NCBI GenBank assembly: GCA_001897745.1
Contig: MKUH01000024.1
Location: forward strand, 30,680 to 94,679
Direction of reading: 5' to 3'
DNA length: 64,000 bases
From: Candidatus Accumulibacter sp. 66-26
Lineage (GTDB): Bacteria; Pseudomonadota; Gammaproteobacteria; Burkholderiales; Rhodocyclaceae
The translations under genes and the position numbers were made by a program. This document shows positions 9,042 to 19,724 of this stretch, piece by piece (positions within the stretch are counted from its first letter, which is position 1; every line of letters begins with the position of its first letter). The notes under the pieces are model-generated. The model did not search any database, was not told where the DNA came from, and saw nothing but the letters and a program-made list of their open reading frames with translations.

Positions 9042-10469
9042 TTAGAAGTGCAGCGGGCGCTTGTCGCAGGCCAGCGCGGCTTCGTGCACGACTTCCGACA
9101 GCGTCGGGTGGGCGTGGCAGATGCGCGCGAGGTCTTCCGACGCGGCGCCGAACTCCATCGCGACGACGCCTTCCGAGATCAACTCGGAGGCGTTGGCGCC
9201 GATGATGTGCACGCCGAGGATGCGGTCGGTCTTGGCGTCGGCCAGCATCTTGACGAAGCCGGTCGGGTCGCCCATGCCGAGCGCGCGACCGTTGGCGGCG
9301 AACGGAATCTTGCCGACCTTGTAGGCGACGCCGTCGGCCTTGAGCTGCTGCTCGGTCTTGCCGACCCAGGCGATCTCTGGGCTCGTGTAGATGACCCAGG
9401 GGATGGTGTCGAAATTGCAGTGGCCGGCCTGGCCGGCCATCAGCTCGGCAACCATGACGCCCTCTTCCATCGCCTTGTGCGCGAGCATCGGACCGGAGAC
9501 CACATCGCCGACCGCCCACACGCCGGGCAGGTTGGTGCGGCAGTGGCCGTCGACGTTGATCTGGCCGCGCTCGTTGAGCTGCAGGCCGACCTTGTCGGCG
9601 TTCAGACCGTCGGTGTTCGGCACGCGGCCGACGGAAACGATCAGGCGGTCGGCGTCGAGCTTCTGCGCGGCGCCGGTCTTGTCGGTGTAGGCGATCGAGA
9701 CGCCCTTCTTCGACGTCTTCACGTCGCCGATCTTGACGCCGGTCTGGATGTTCAGGCCCTGCTTGGCGAACACCTTGGCGGCTTCCTTGGCGACGTCGAC
9801 GTCGGCGACCGACAGGAAGTCGGGCATCGCTTCGAGGATGGTCACTTCGGAACCGAGGCGGCGCCAGACGCTGCCCATTTCGAGGCCGATCACGCCGGCG
9901 CCGATGATCGCGAGCTTCTTCGGCACGGCGTCGATGTCGAGCGCGCCGGCGTTGTCGCAGACAATCTTGTTGTCGACCGCGATGCCCGGCAGATGGCGCG
10001 CCTTGGAGCCGGTGGCGACGATGACCTGCTTGGCCTCGACGACGTCGTTACCGACCTTGACCTGCCAGCCGCCGTCCTTGCCGGCGCCGACGAAGGCGCC
10101 GTGGCCGTTGAGCTGGGTCACCTTGTTCTTCTTGAACAGGCCCTTGATGCCCGAGGTCAGCTGCGTGACGATGCCGTCCTTGCGGCCGACCATCTTGCCC
10201 ACGTCGATCTTCGGCGTACCGACGCTGATACCCTGCGCGGCGAAGCTGTGGCCGGCTTCCTCGAACAGGTGCGAGGTGTGCAGCAGCGCCTTCGACGGGA
10301 TGCAGCCGACGTTCAGGCAGGTGCCGCCGAGGCGCGGTTCGCCCTTCGGATCGGCGTAGGCGTTGGATTCGCAGCAGGCGACATTGAAGCCGAGTTGCGC
10401 GGCGCGGATCGCGGCCACGTAGCCGCCGGGGCCGCCGCCGATGACGAGGACGTCGAATTGTTTGGACAT
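9042..10469 (-). CDS. lpdA: Dihydrolipoyl dehydrogenase (E3)
   Basis: Flavoprotein that reoxidises dihydrolipoamide with NAD+ as the E3 part of the 2-oxoglutarate dehydrogenase complex. It is 475 aa, typical length. The N-terminal FAD fold starts [19 protein letters not shown]. The redox disulfide is [16 protein letters not shown], and the NAD fold [13 protein letters not shown] lies near residue 185. The C-terminal catalytic His-Glu pair is in [21 protein letters not shown] ribosome site precedes the ATG. Its place as last gene after odhA and odhB ties it to the oxoglutarate complex; whether it also serves pyruvate dehydrogenase or glycine cleavage is open. Confidence 0.96.
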   Translation of the reverse strand: MSKQFDVLVIGGGPGGYVAAIRAAQLGFNVACCESNAYADPKGEPRLGGTCLNVGCIPSKALLHTSHLFEEAGHSFAAQGISVGTPKIDVGKMVGRKDGIVTQLTSGIKGLFKKNKVTQLNGHGAFVGAGKDGGWQVKVGNDVVEAKQVIVATGSKARHLPGIAVDNKIVCDNAGALDIDAVPKKLAIIGAGVIGLEMGSVWRRLGSEVTILEAMPDFLSVADVDVAKEAAKVFAKQGLNIQTGVKIGDVKTSKKGVSIAYTDKTGAAQKLDADRLIVSVGRVPNTDGLNADKVGLQLNERGQINVDGHCRTNLPGVWAVGDVVSGPMLAHKAMEEGVMVAELMAGQAGHCNFDTIPWVIYTSPEIAWVGKTEQQLKADGVAYKVGKIPFAANGRALGMGDPTGFVKMLADAKTDRILGVHIIGANASELISEGVVAMEFGAASEDLARICHAHPTLSEVVHEAALACDKRPLHF

Positions 10470-10496
10470 TGTTCTTTCTCCTGGTGGAAACGAGAA

Positions 10497-10544
10497 AAAG
10501 GGGCCGGGGCAAGGGGCTTCTGACCCCGTGCGCCGCGCCCCTTT
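10497..10544 (-). other. Intercistronic hairpin between odhB and lpdA
   Basis: The 87-base gap holds complementary arms AAAGGGGC (10497-10504) and GCCCCTTT (10537-10544) with further GC pairing inside. There is no T-run, so it is more likely an RNA-stability or expression-balancing hairpin than a terminator. Confidence 0.35.
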
Positions 10545-10556
10545 CCTTCTAGTGCA

Positions 10557-11768
10557 TCAGACGCCGAGCAGCAGGCGGGCCGGATCTTCCAGCGCTTCCT
10601 TCATGGTCACCAGACCGAGCACGGCTTCGCGGCCGTCGATGATGCGGTGATCGTAGGACATCGCCAGATAGTTGATCGGGCGCACGACGACCTGGCCGTT
10701 TTCGACGACGGCGCGGTCCTTCGTGGCATGGATGCCGAGGATGGCCGACTGCGGCGGGTTGATGATCGGCGTCGACAGCATCGAGCCGAAGATGCCGCCG
10801 TTCGAGATCGAGAAGGTGCCGCCGGTCAGTTCTTCCATCGAGATCTTGCCGTCCTTGGCCTTCTGGCCGAATTCGGCGATCTTCTTCTCGATGTCGGCGA
10901 TGGTCATCTGGTCGGCGTCGCGGATGATCGGCACGACAAGGCCGCGCGGCGAACCGACGGCGATGCCGATGTCGATGTAGCCGTGATAGACGATGTCGTT
11001 GCCGTCGACCGAGGCGTTCAGGATCGGGAACTTCTGCAGGGCGGCAACCGCGGCCTTGACGAAGAAGCCCATGAAGCCGAGACGGACGCCGTGCGCCTTT
11101 TCGAACTTCTCGCCGTACTGCTTGCGCAGCGCCATGATCGGCGCCATGTTCACTTCGTTGAAGGTGGTCAGGATGGCGTTTTCGTTCTTCGACTGCAGCA
11201 GGCGCTCGGCGATGCGGGCGCGCAGGCGCGACATCGGAACGCGCTGCTCGGGGCGCTCGCCGAGCGGGATCTGCACGGCCGGCGCGGCGGCCAGCGCCGG
11301 AGCGGCGGCCTTCGGCTGGGCGGCTTGTGCATCTTCCTTGGTGACGCGACCGCCACGGCCGGAGCCGGTGACGTCGGCGGCGGCGATGCCCTTCTCGTCG
11401 AGAATCTTGCGCGCGGCCGGCATGGCCACGCCGGCGGCCGACGGCGCGGCAGCGGCGGGCGCGGCAGCCGGCGCCGGCGCGGCGGCCTTCGGTGCGGCGG
11501 CAGCGGCCGGTGCTGTGGCCGAAGCCTGGGCGGCGGTGTCGATGCGCGCGATGACTTCGCCGGCGACGACGGTGTCGCCGTCGCCCTTGATGATTTCGAC
11601 GATCACGCCGCCATCCGGCGCGGGGAGTTCGAGGACGACCTTGTCGGTCTCGATGTCGATCAGGTTTTCGTCGCGCGAAACGGCTTCGCCGGCCTTCTTG
11701 TGCCAGGCCACGAGGGTCGCTTCGGCGACGGATTCGGACAGCTGCGGAACTTTGACGTCGATGAGCAT
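10557..11768 (-). CDS. odhB: Dihydrolipoyllysine succinyltransferase (E2 of 2-oxoglutarate dehydrogenase)
   Basis: Core E2 enzyme passing the succinyl group from lipoamide to CoA. It is 403 aa. One N-terminal lipoyl domain has the lipoylated lysine K43 in ETDKVV. A flexible Ala/Pro linker (about residues 80-115) precedes the peripheral-subunit-binding domain ([12 protein letters not shown] and [12 protein letters not shown]). A second Ala-rich linker leads to the catalytic domain, which ends [12 protein letters not shown] with the active-site His and Asp. It lies 26 bases after odhA and before lpdA, completing the E1-E2-E3 set. A single lipoyl domain is normal for the succinyl enzyme. Confidence 0.96.
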   Translation of the reverse strand: MLIDVKVPQLSESVAEATLVAWHKKAGEAVSRDENLIDIETDKVVLELPAPDGGVIVEIIKGDGDTVVAGEVIARIDTAAQASATAPAAAAAPKAAAPAPAAAPAAAAPSAAGVAMPAARKILDEKGIAAADVTGSGRGGRVTKEDAQAAQPKAAAPALAAAPAVQIPLGERPEQRVPMSRLRARIAERLLQSKNENAILTTFNEVNMAPIMALRKQYGEKFEKAHGVRLGFMGFFVKAAVAALQKFPILNASVDGNDIVYHGYIDIGIAVGSPRGLVVPIIRDADQMTIADIEKKIAEFGQKAKDGKISMEELTGGTFSISNGGIFGSMLSTPIINPPQSAILGIHATKDRAVVENGQVVVRPINYLAMSYDHRIIDGREAVLGLVTMKEALEDPARLLLGV

Positions 11769-11794
11769 GATATCTCCGTATTTTTATGCTGGTT

Positions 11795-14623
11795 TCAGTA
11801 CTCGATCTTGCCCAGGGCGGACTCGATGAGGGCTTTCTGTTGAGCGTTGTGCTTGGCGAGGTAACCCACCGCCGGCGACGCCGAGGCCGGACGCGAAACG
11901 AGCAGCAGGTGCTGCTTGTCGCTCAGCGAACGGGCCAGATGCTGACGCGAGGCGATCCAGTACCAAGCGCCCTGGTTGCGCGGCTCGTCCTGCACCCAGA
12001 CGATTTCCGTGGCCTTCGGGTACTTGGCGATCTCGGCCTTGAACGACTCTTCCGGGAAGGGGTAGAGCTGTTCGAGACGGGCGATGGCGATGTGGTTGAG
12101 CTTCTGCTCGCGACGCGCCGCGACGAGGTCGTAGTAGACCTTGCCCGAGCAGAAGATGACGCGGGTCACCTTCTTGGCGTCGAGCTTGTCGGTCTCGCCG
12201 ATCACGCGCTGGAATTCGCCCTTGCTCAGTTCGTCGAGCGTCGAGGTGGCATCCTTGTGACGGAGCAGCGACTTCGGCGAGAAGACGATCAGCGGCTTGC
12301 GCTGGTTGCGCACGCCCTGACGGCGAAGCAGGTGGAAAATCTGGGCCGGCGTCGTCGGCTGGCAGACTTCCATGTTCATTTCCGCGCACAGCGTCATGAA
12401 GCGTTCGATGCGCGCCGACGAGTGCTCCGGACCCTGGCCTTCGTAGCCGTGCGGGAGCAGCATGACGAGACCGCAGGCGCGGCCCCACTTGGTTTCGCCG
12501 GAAGCGATGAACTGGTCGATGACGACCTGCGCGCCGTTCGCGAAGTCGCCGAACTGGCCTTCCCAGAGCACCAGTTCGTGCGGGTTGGCGGTGGCGTAGC
12601 CGTAGTCGAAGGCGAGCACGGCTTCTTCGGAGAGGACCGAGTCGAAGCACTGGAAGCCGGCCTGCTTTTCCTGCAGGTGGGCCAGCGGGTAGAAGGTGCC
12701 TTCGTCCCAGTTTTCGCGATTCTGGTCGTGCAGGGCGGCGTGGCGGTGGAAGAAGGTGCCGCGCCCGACGTCCTCGCCCGAGATGCGCACGCCGTAGCCC
12801 GACACGAGCAGCGAGGCGTAGGCCAGGTTCTCGGCCATGCCCCAGTCGATCGGCAGCTTGCCCTCGCCCATGGCGCGGCGGTCGTCGATGATCTTCTTGA
12901 CGCGCGAGTGCAGCGTGAAGCCCTCGGGAACCGTCGTCAGGCGCTCGGCCAGACGCTTGAGTTCCTTGGCCGGCACGGTGGTGTCGCAGGTCTCGATGTA
13001 CTTCTTGGTGAGGTACGGCGTCCAGTCGATCGTCATCGGGTGCTTGTAGCCGGCGATCACCGGGTTGTACAGCAACTCGCCCTTGTCGAGGTGGGCGCGA
13101 TAGTCCTTGATCATGTTGTCCGGACCGTCGGCCGGCAGCACGCCCTCGGCGACCAGCTTGTCGGCGTACAGCTTGCGCGTGCCCGGATGCGCCTGCACCT
13201 TCTTGTACATCAGCGGCTGCGTGACCATCGGCTCGTCCTGCTCGTTGTGGCCGAGCTTGCGGTAGCAGATGATGTCGATCACGACATCCTTCTTGAAGGT
13301 GTGACGGAACTCCATCGCCACCTGGGTGACGAGCGCCACGGCTTCCGGATCGTCGCCGTTGACGTGGAAGATCGGCGCGTCGGCCATCTTGAAGATGTCG
13401 GTGCAGTACAGCGAGGAGCGGTAGTCACGCGGGTCCGACGTGGTGAAGCCGATCTGGTTGTTCACCACGATGTGCACCGTGCCGCCCGTGCCGTAACCGC
13501 GGGTCTGCGCGAAGTTGATCATTTCCTGGTTGACGCCTTGGCCGGCGACGGCGGCGTCGCCATGGATCAGCACCGGCAGCACCTTGTCCTTGCCGCCTTC
13601 GCCGCGCCGACGCTGGCGCGAGTAAACCGAGCCGACGACGACCGGGTTGACGATTTCCAGGTGCGAGGGGTTGAAAGCCAGCGTCAGGTGGCAGGGGCCG
13701 CCGGGCGTCGCGACGTCGGACGAGTAGCCCATGTGGTACTTGACGTCGCCGGACGACAGGTCCTGCGCCTTCTTGCCTTCGAACTCGTCGAAGAGCATCG
13801 CCGGCGTCTTGCCCAGCGTATTGACGAGCACGTTGAGACGGCCGCGGTGGGCCATGCCGACGACGATCTCATCGACGCCGAGTCTGCCGCCGACGCGGAT
13901 CAGTTCGTCCATCGACACGATCAGCGATTCGCCGCCTTCGAGCGAGAAGCGCTTCTGGCCGACGTAGCGGGTGTGCAGGTAGCGCTCGAGCGTCTCGGCG
14001 GCCGTCAGGCGTTCGAGCAGACGCTTCTTCTCGTCGGCGCTGTAGCTGCCCTTGCCGCGGATCGTTTCGAGGCGATCCTGCAGCCAGCGTTTCTCGGCGA
14101 TCTCGTTCATGTACATGTACTCGACGCCGATCGAGCTGCAGTAGGTTTCCTTCAGCGCGTCGAAGATCTGGCCGAACGGCGCATGCTCGGGAACGGCCTT
14201 GAAGGAGCCCGAGTTGAAGGTGCTGTTGAGGTCGGCGTCGGTCAGGCCGTAGTGCGCGGGCTCGAGCTCGGGCAGTGCGGGACGCGGCATGCGCTTGAGC
14301 GGGTCGAGGTTGGCCCAGCGCGTGCCGAGGAAGCGGTAGGCGTTGATCAGCTGCAGCACGCCGACCTGCTTCTTGTCGTCGATCGGCGCAGCGGCCGCCA
14401 CGCGGTAGCCGCCCTTCTTCGCCTGCTCGGCGAAGGCGTTGATCACTGGCAGATGCGGCACGTCGCGGGCAACGTTGCCCGGCAGCTGCGCCAGTTTGTC
14501 GAAATAGTCGCGCCACTCGTCGGGCACGGAAGCGGGATTGTCTAGGTAGTTCTCGTACAGTTCCTCGACGAAGGGCGCGTTGCCGCCGAAGAGGTGGGAA
14601 TTGCCGAACAGCTGCGTCATCAT
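11795..14623 (-). CDS. odhA: 2-oxoglutarate dehydrogenase E1 component
   Basis: Thiamine-diphosphate decarboxylase that commits 2-oxoglutarate to succinyl-CoA. From the ATG at 14623 it is 942 aa, close to the enterobacterial enzyme. It begins MMTQLFGNSHLFGGNAPFVEELY, typical of SucA. It shows the E1 blocks MAHRGRLNVLVN, the ThDP-binding IHGDAAVAGQGV segment, and the GEDVGRGTFFHRHA region near residue 640. An in-frame GTG three codons upstream is possible, but AGGTG spaced 8 bases from 14623 favours the ATG. It is the first gene of the odhA-odhB-lpdA unit and is separated from gltA by a terminator. Confidence 0.96.
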   Translation of the reverse strand: MMTQLFGNSHLFGGNAPFVEELYENYLDNPASVPDEWRDYFDKLAQLPGNVARDVPHLPVINAFAEQAKKGGYRVAAAAPIDDKKQVGVLQLINAYRFLGTRWANLDPLKRMPRPALPELEPAHYGLTDADLNSTFNSGSFKAVPEHAPFGQIFDALKETYCSSIGVEYMYMNEIAEKRWLQDRLETIRGKGSYSADEKKRLLERLTAAETLERYLHTRYVGQKRFSLEGGESLIVSMDELIRVGGRLGVDEIVVGMAHRGRLNVLVNTLGKTPAMLFDEFEGKKAQDLSSGDVKYHMGYSSDVATPGGPCHLTLAFNPSHLEIVNPVVVGSVYSRQRRRGEGGKDKVLPVLIHGDAAVAGQGVNQEMINFAQTRGYGTGGTVHIVVNNQIGFTTSDPRDYRSSLYCTDIFKMADAPIFHVNGDDPEAVALVTQVAMEFRHTFKKDVVIDIICYRKLGHNEQDEPMVTQPLMYKKVQAHPGTRKLYADKLVAEGVLPADGPDNMIKDYRAHLDKGELLYNPVIAGYKHPMTIDWTPYLTKKYIETCDTTVPAKELKRLAERLTTVPEGFTLHSRVKKIIDDRRAMGEGKLPIDWGMAENLAYASLLVSGYGVRISGEDVGRGTFFHRHAALHDQNRENWDEGTFYPLAHLQEKQAGFQCFDSVLSEEAVLAFDYGYATANPHELVLWEGQFGDFANGAQVVIDQFIASGETKWGRACGLVMLLPHGYEGQGPEHSSARIERFMTLCAEMNMEVCQPTTPAQIFHLLRRQGVRNQRKPLIVFSPKSLLRHKDATSTLDELSKGEFQRVIGETDKLDAKKVTRVIFCSGKVYYDLVAARREQKLNHIAIARLEQLYPFPEESFKAEIAKYPKATEIVWVQDEPRNQGAWYWIASRQHLARSLSDKQHLLLVSRPASASPAVGYLAKHNAQQKALIESALGKIEY

Positions 14624-14688
14624 GGCAGACACCTGTAATCAGGGTTTTGGGAGCACGGAATGGTCGCCGGCCAATACGGCCGGGTATG

Positions 14689-14716
14689 GAAAAAAGGGCG
14701 GCTGTTTCGGCCGCCC
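14689..14716 (-). terminator. Rho-independent terminator after gltA
   Basis: Stem GGGCGGC / GCCGCCC (14696-14702 with 14710-14716). On the minus strand the stem is followed by six T bases. It separates the sdh-gltA transcript from odhA, so odhA needs its own promoter in the short gap 14624-14688 or read-through. Confidence 0.85.
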
Positions 14717-14726
14717 TCGGAGTTTG

Positions 14727-16025
<1,299 letters not shown>

Positions 16026-16034
16026 GATTTAGTC

Positions 16035-16058
16035 CCTGTACAGGTTTGTGATGTCACA
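16035..16058. promoter_or_regulatory. Two adjacent palindromes in the gltA leader
   Basis: CCTGTACAGG (16035-16044) and TGTGATGTCACA (16047-16058) are both perfect inverted repeats a few bases before the gltA ATG. The second has CRP-like half-sites but only a 2-base spacer instead of 6, so it is not a standard CRP site. Possible operator or RNA hairpin. Confidence 0.3.
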
Positions 16059-16095
16059 GCTTCCAACCGGAGGTCGCCAATATAGGGCGGCTTCC

Positions 16096-16347
16096 TTACT
16101 TAACTCTTACGTCGTGCAGCATGGCGACGACTTCGGCCTGGACCGGGTCCTGGCATTGCACGCTGCCATTGACCAGCGGCCACAGTTCCAGGTCTTCCAT
16201 GTCGGCCAGCACGACGAAGGCTTCGGCCTGCGCCGGTGTCAGGCTGGAGAACCTCTCCTCGAGAAAGCTCCCGAGCAGAAGGTCCATTTCCAGCATGGCA
16301 CGGCGCGTACAGCGCCAGCGCAGGCGATTCAGTGCTCCGCGTTCCAC
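16096..16347 (-). CDS. sdhE: FAD assembly factor SdhE (RGxxE motif altered)
   Basis: Small chaperone that promotes covalent FAD attachment to SdhA. From a GTG start two bases after the sdhB stop the product is 83 aa, the normal size. The family-typical sequence is ALNRLRWRC, then LEMDLLLGSFLEERFSSLTP, DMEDLELWPLVNG and a helical C-terminus. The position between sdhB and gltA is diagnostic. The signature RGxxE reads R16-A17-M-L-E20 here: the glycine is replaced by alanine (codon GCC). In E. coli this glycine is known to be important for function, so the change deserves attention. The rest of the fold looks intact. Confidence 0.9.
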   Translation of the reverse strand: MERGALNRLRWRCTRRAMLEMDLLLGSFLEERFSSLTPAQAEAFVVLADMEDLELWPLVNGSVQCQDPVQAEVVAMLHDVRVK

Positions 16348-16349
16348 CG

Positions 16350-17063
16350 TCAGACCGCGCGCCTGACCATCATTTCCTTGATCTTGCCGATCGCCTTCGT
16401 CGGGTTGAGACCCTTCGGACAGACGTCGACGCAGTTCATGATGGAGTGGCAGCGGAAGAGGCGATACGGATCCTCGAGGTCGTCCAGACGCGCGTTGGTC
16501 GCCTCGTCGCGCGTATCGGCGATGAAACGGTAGGCGTTGAGCAGGCCGGCCGGGCCGACGAACTTGTCCGGATTCCACCAGAACGACGGGCAGGAGGTCG
16601 AGCAGCAGGCGCACAGGATGCATTCGTAGAGACCGTTCAGTTCCTCGCGGTCATCCGGCGACTGCAGGCGCTCGCGCTCGGGCGGCGGCGTGTCGTTGAT
16701 CAGGTAGGGCTTGATCGAGTGGTACTGCTTGAAGAACTGGGTCATATCCACGATCAGGTCGCGGATGACCGGCAGGCCGGGCAGCGGACGCAGGACGACC
16801 GGCTCCTTCAGATCCTTCACTTCGGTCAGACAGGCGAGGCCGTTCTTGCCGTTGATGTTCATCGCGTCGGAACCGCAGATACCTTCGCGGCACGAGCGGC
16901 GGTAGGACAGGGTGTCGTCCTTCGCCTTGAGTTTCACCAGGACGTCGAGCAGCTTGCGATCGGTGACGCTATCGACCTCGATCGAGATGTCCTGCATGTA
17001 CGGCGCGTTGTCCTTGTCCGGATCGTAGCGGTAGATCTTGAACAGCATGGTACGGGTGGTCAT
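16350..17063 (-). CDS. sdhB: Succinate dehydrogenase iron-sulfur subunit
   Basis: Carries electrons from SdhA-bound FAD to quinone through three Fe-S clusters. It is 237 aa. The N-terminal 2Fe-2S ligands are in SCREGICGSDAM and NGLACLTEV. The 4Fe-4S and 3Fe-4S ligands are in ECILCACCSTSCP and RCHSIMNCVDVCPKG. The quinone-site region includes WNPDKFVGPAGLL. It follows sdhA by 24 bases and precedes sdhE by 2 bases, in one transcript with sdhC, sdhD and sdhA. Confidence 0.97.
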   Translation of the reverse strand: MTTRTMLFKIYRYDPDKDNAPYMQDISIEVDSVTDRKLLDVLVKLKAKDDTLSYRRSCREGICGSDAMNINGKNGLACLTEVKDLKEPVVLRPLPGLPVIRDLIVDMTQFFKQYHSIKPYLINDTPPPERERLQSPDDREELNGLYECILCACCSTSCPSFWWNPDKFVGPAGLLNAYRFIADTRDEATNARLDDLEDPYRLFRCHSIMNCVDVCPKGLNPTKAIGKIKEMMVRRAV

Positions 17064-17087
17064 GTTTTTTGACTCCTTGGCGCGCGA

Positions 17088-18872
17088 TCAGTAGGACCGC
17101 GTCTTCAGCGCGATGGTTTCGACGGACAACGGGGTCATGTTGACCGGCTTGTACGAGAGCTTGTTGCCGTCGCGATGCCACAGCGTGTGCTTGTGCCAAT
17201 TCTTGTCGTCGCGGCCGTTCGGATTCTCGGCGGTATCCGGGGCGTCGTCGCGCACGTGGGCGCCGCGCGATTCCTTGCGCGCCTCGGCGGAGATCATGGT
17301 CGCCTTCGCCACTTCGATCAGGTTGTCGAGTTCGAGCGCTTCGGTGCGCGCCGTGTTCCAGACCTGCGACTTGTCCTTGATCTCGGTGCGGGCGACGGCC
17401 TTCTCGATCTCGAGAATCTGACGGACGCCTTCCTGCAGTTTGTCGTTGAAGCGGAACACGCCGCAATGCGTCTGCATCGCGCGTTGCATCGCGAGGCGGG
17501 TCTCGTCGACGCTGGTGCCGCCGGTCTGGGTGTTCAGACGGTTCAGGCGGGCCAGGGTCTTGTCGGCGAAGCCGGCCGGCAGATCCTTGTGCGCCACGGC
17601 ATCCTTCTTGACGGCCTGAACGACGGCGTCGCCGGAGGATTTGCCGAAGACCAGCAGGTCGAGCAGCGAGTTGGTGCCGAGGCGGTTGGCGCCGTGCACC
17701 GAGGCGCAGGCGACTTCGCCGGCGGCGTAGAAGCCCTTGACCGTGCTGCCGTCCGGATTGACGACTTCGCCGTGATAGTTGGTCGGAATGCCGCCCATCT
17801 GGTAGTGGCAGGTCGGCACGACCGGGATCGGCGCCTTGATCGGGTCAACACCGGCGAACTGGATCGAGATCTCGCGGATGCCCGGCAGGCGCTTCATGAT
17901 CGTCGCCGGATCGAGGTGGGTGATGTCCAGCAGGACGAAGTCCTTGTTCGGACCGCAACCGCGACCTTCGTTGATTTCAGTGACCATGGCGCGCGAAACG
18001 ACGTCGCGCGAAGCCAGATCCTTGGCGTTCGGCGCATAGCGCTCCATGAAGCGCTCGTTCGACGAGTTGCGCAGAATCCCGCCTTCGCCACGCACGCCTT
18101 CGGTGATCAGCACGCCGGCGCCGGCCACGCCGGTCGGGTGGAACTGCCAGAACTCCATGTCCTCGAGGGCGATGCCGGCACGCGCCGCCATGCCGAGGCC
18201 GTCGCCGGTGTTGATGAAGGCGTTGGTCGAGGAGTGGAAGATGCGGCCGGCACCGCCGGTCGCAAAGATGGTGGCCTTGGCGTGGAAAGCGACGACTTCG
18301 CCGGTTTCCATTTCCAGCGCGATGACGCCGAGCACCTGACCTTCTTCGTCGCGGATCAGGTCCAGCGCCATCCACTCGACGAAGAACTGGGTCTGGGCGC
18401 GCACGTTGCGCTGGTACAGCGCGTGCAGCATGGCGTGACCGGTCCGGTCGGCCGCCGCGCAGGCACGGCGCACAGGCTTCTCGCCGAAATTCGACATGTG
18501 GCCGCCGAACGGACGCTGGTAGATCTTGCCTTCGTCGGTGCGATCGAAAGGCATGCCGAAGTGCTCGAGCTCGACGACGACTTCGGGCGCCTTGCGGCAC
18601 ATGTACTCGATCGCGTCCTGGTCGCCGAGCCAGTCGGAGCCCTTGACGGTGTCGTACATGTGCCAGTGCCAGTGGTCCTGCTCGGAGTTGCCGAGCGAGG
18701 CGGACACGCCGCCCTGCGCCGCCACGGTGTGCGAGCGGGTCGGAAAGACCTTGGACAGGACGGCCGTCTTGAGGCCGGCTTCGGACAGCTGAATGGCGGC
18801 ACGCAGGCCGGCGCCGCCGGCGCCGACGATGACCGCGTCGAATTTACGAACCGGAATGTTTACGTTGCTCAC
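17088..18872 (-). CDS. sdhA: Succinate dehydrogenase flavoprotein subunit
   Basis: Oxidises succinate to fumarate using covalently bound FAD. It is 594 aa. The FAD fold is VIVGAGGAGLRAAIQLSEAG, and the flavinylated histidine H48 is in RSHTVAAQGG. Substrate-site residues fall in the HPTGVAGAGVLITEG and HGANRLGTNSLLDLLVFG blocks. It starts with GTG directly after the sdhD TAA (TAAGTG), so translation is tightly coupled. It depends on SdhE, encoded downstream, for FAD attachment. Confidence 0.97.
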   Translation of the reverse strand: MSNVNIPVRKFDAVIVGAGGAGLRAAIQLSEAGLKTAVLSKVFPTRSHTVAAQGGVSASLGNSEQDHWHWHMYDTVKGSDWLGDQDAIEYMCRKAPEVVVELEHFGMPFDRTDEGKIYQRPFGGHMSNFGEKPVRRACAAADRTGHAMLHALYQRNVRAQTQFFVEWMALDLIRDEEGQVLGVIALEMETGEVVAFHAKATIFATGGAGRIFHSSTNAFINTGDGLGMAARAGIALEDMEFWQFHPTGVAGAGVLITEGVRGEGGILRNSSNERFMERYAPNAKDLASRDVVSRAMVTEINEGRGCGPNKDFVLLDITHLDPATIMKRLPGIREISIQFAGVDPIKAPIPVVPTCHYQMGGIPTNYHGEVVNPDGSTVKGFYAAGEVACASVHGANRLGTNSLLDLLVFGKSSGDAVVQAVKKDAVAHKDLPAGFADKTLARLNRLNTQTGGTSVDETRLAMQRAMQTHCGVFRFNDKLQEGVRQILEIEKAVARTEIKDKSQVWNTARTEALELDNLIEVAKATMISAEARKESRGAHVRDDAPDTAENPNGRDDKNWHKHTLWHRDGNKLSYKPVNMTPLSVETIALKTRSY

Positions 18873-19220
18873 TTACATTCTCCACAGAATCTGAACCGCC
18901 CAGCCGGCGTAGCCGACCAGCACCGCAGCCGTTGCAATCATCAGGACCAGACGCAGGCCGTCCGGCTTCGCGTAATCCATCCAGATGTCCCGCACGCCGA
19001 TCCAGGCGTGATAGAACAGGCTGACGAAGAAAAGGAAGGTGATGAACTTCATGAAGCCGCCGGCAAAGATGCCGCGCCAGGCTTCGAAGGAATTCGGGCT
19101 GACCGCACCGACCACGGCGAGGAAGATCACCGTGTAGATGGCCATGATGATGGCCGTGGCGCGCTGGATGATCCAGTCCTTGAGGCCGTAGTGGGCCCCG
19201 ACGACGATGCGATTTACCAT
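18873..19220 (-). CDS. sdhD: Succinate dehydrogenase membrane anchor subunit SdhD
   Basis: Second small membrane anchor that binds heme b and quinone with SdhC. It is 115 aa with three transmembrane helices (about residues 18-40, 52-76 and 88-112). It opens with MVNRIVVGAHYGLKDW and has the heme-ligand region FYHAWIGVRDIWMDY. Its start overlaps the end of sdhC by 7 bases and its stop touches the sdhA start. Identification rests on these motifs plus the operon position. Confidence 0.94.
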   Translation of the reverse strand: MVNRIVVGAHYGLKDWIIQRATAIIMAIYTVIFLAVVGAVSPNSFEAWRGIFAGGFMKFITFLFFVSLFYHAWIGVRDIWMDYAKPDGLRLVLMIATAAVLVGYAGWAVQILWRM

Positions 19221-19615
19221 AGTACTTTGGCTCCGATGATCAGGGTCAGGGCAATGCTCACCACGAAGACAATCTTGCTGGACAGGCGGGCCGACGCGAG
19301 GTCGACGCCCTTGTGCAGGTCGAGCAGCAGGTAGCGGATGCCGGCGCAGAAGTGGTGCATGTACAACCAGATCAGGCCGAGCAGGACGATCTTGACCAGC
19401 GGATTGCCGACCACGCTCTTGAAGGTGGCGAAAGTTTCGGGAGAAGTGAGACTGCTTTGGAACAACCAGAGGAGAACGGGCAGAAGGAGGAAAATCACTG
19501 CGCCGCTGATACGGTGAAGAATCGACAGAATGCCCGGAAGGGGCAGTCGAATCGTCATTATGTCCAAATTCTTTGGACGCTTCTTCTTGATAGCCATTTC
19601 TGCCATGAACGTCAT
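19214..19615 (-). CDS. sdhC: Succinate dehydrogenase cytochrome b556 subunit SdhC
   Basis: First membrane anchor of succinate dehydrogenase, 133 aa with three transmembrane helices. The SdhC signatures are RPKNLDIMTIRLPLPGILSI, SILHRISGAV, and HHFCAGIRYLLLDLHKG with the heme-ligating histidines. In-frame ATG codons at positions 1, 4 and 7 leave the exact start open. It is the first gene of the sdhCDAB-sdhE-gltA unit, with a perfect TATAAT about 55 bases upstream. Confidence 0.95.
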   Translation of the reverse strand: MTFMAEMAIKKKRPKNLDIMTIRLPLPGILSILHRISGAVIFLLLPVLLWLFQSSLTSPETFATFKSVVGNPLVKIVLLGLIWLYMHHFCAGIRYLLLDLHKGVDLASARLSSKIVFVVSIALTLIIGAKVLW

Positions 19616-19668
19616 CCCTCTTATTACGCGGCTTGGTTTGGGCCGCTTAGACCTGTTTGGAACTTTTG

Positions 19669-19697
19669 ATTATAAACCATCCGACCCGGCATGGGTC
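19669..19697 (-). promoter_or_regulatory. Candidate sdhC promoter
   Basis: On the minus strand a perfect TATAAT (complement 19669-19674) lies about 55 bases before sdhC. No good -35 hexamer is visible at 17-18 bases. Instead the hairpin GACCC-ggcat-GGGTC (19683-19697) sits just upstream, which may be an activator site or the end of the GntR transcript. Confidence 0.5.
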
Positions 19698-19724
19698 GCG
19701 TGAAACGCTTGTTTGGCAACGATC

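Noticed and set aside
11786..14545. Long plus-strand frame opposite odhA
   Set aside because: Antisense mirror of a full-length 2-oxoglutarate dehydrogenase; no recognisable protein features.
16047..16058. TGTGATGTCACA as a CRP site ahead of gltA
   Set aside because: Half-sites match CRP but the spacer is 2 bases rather than 6, so a CRP dimer would not fit. Kept only as an unassigned palindrome.
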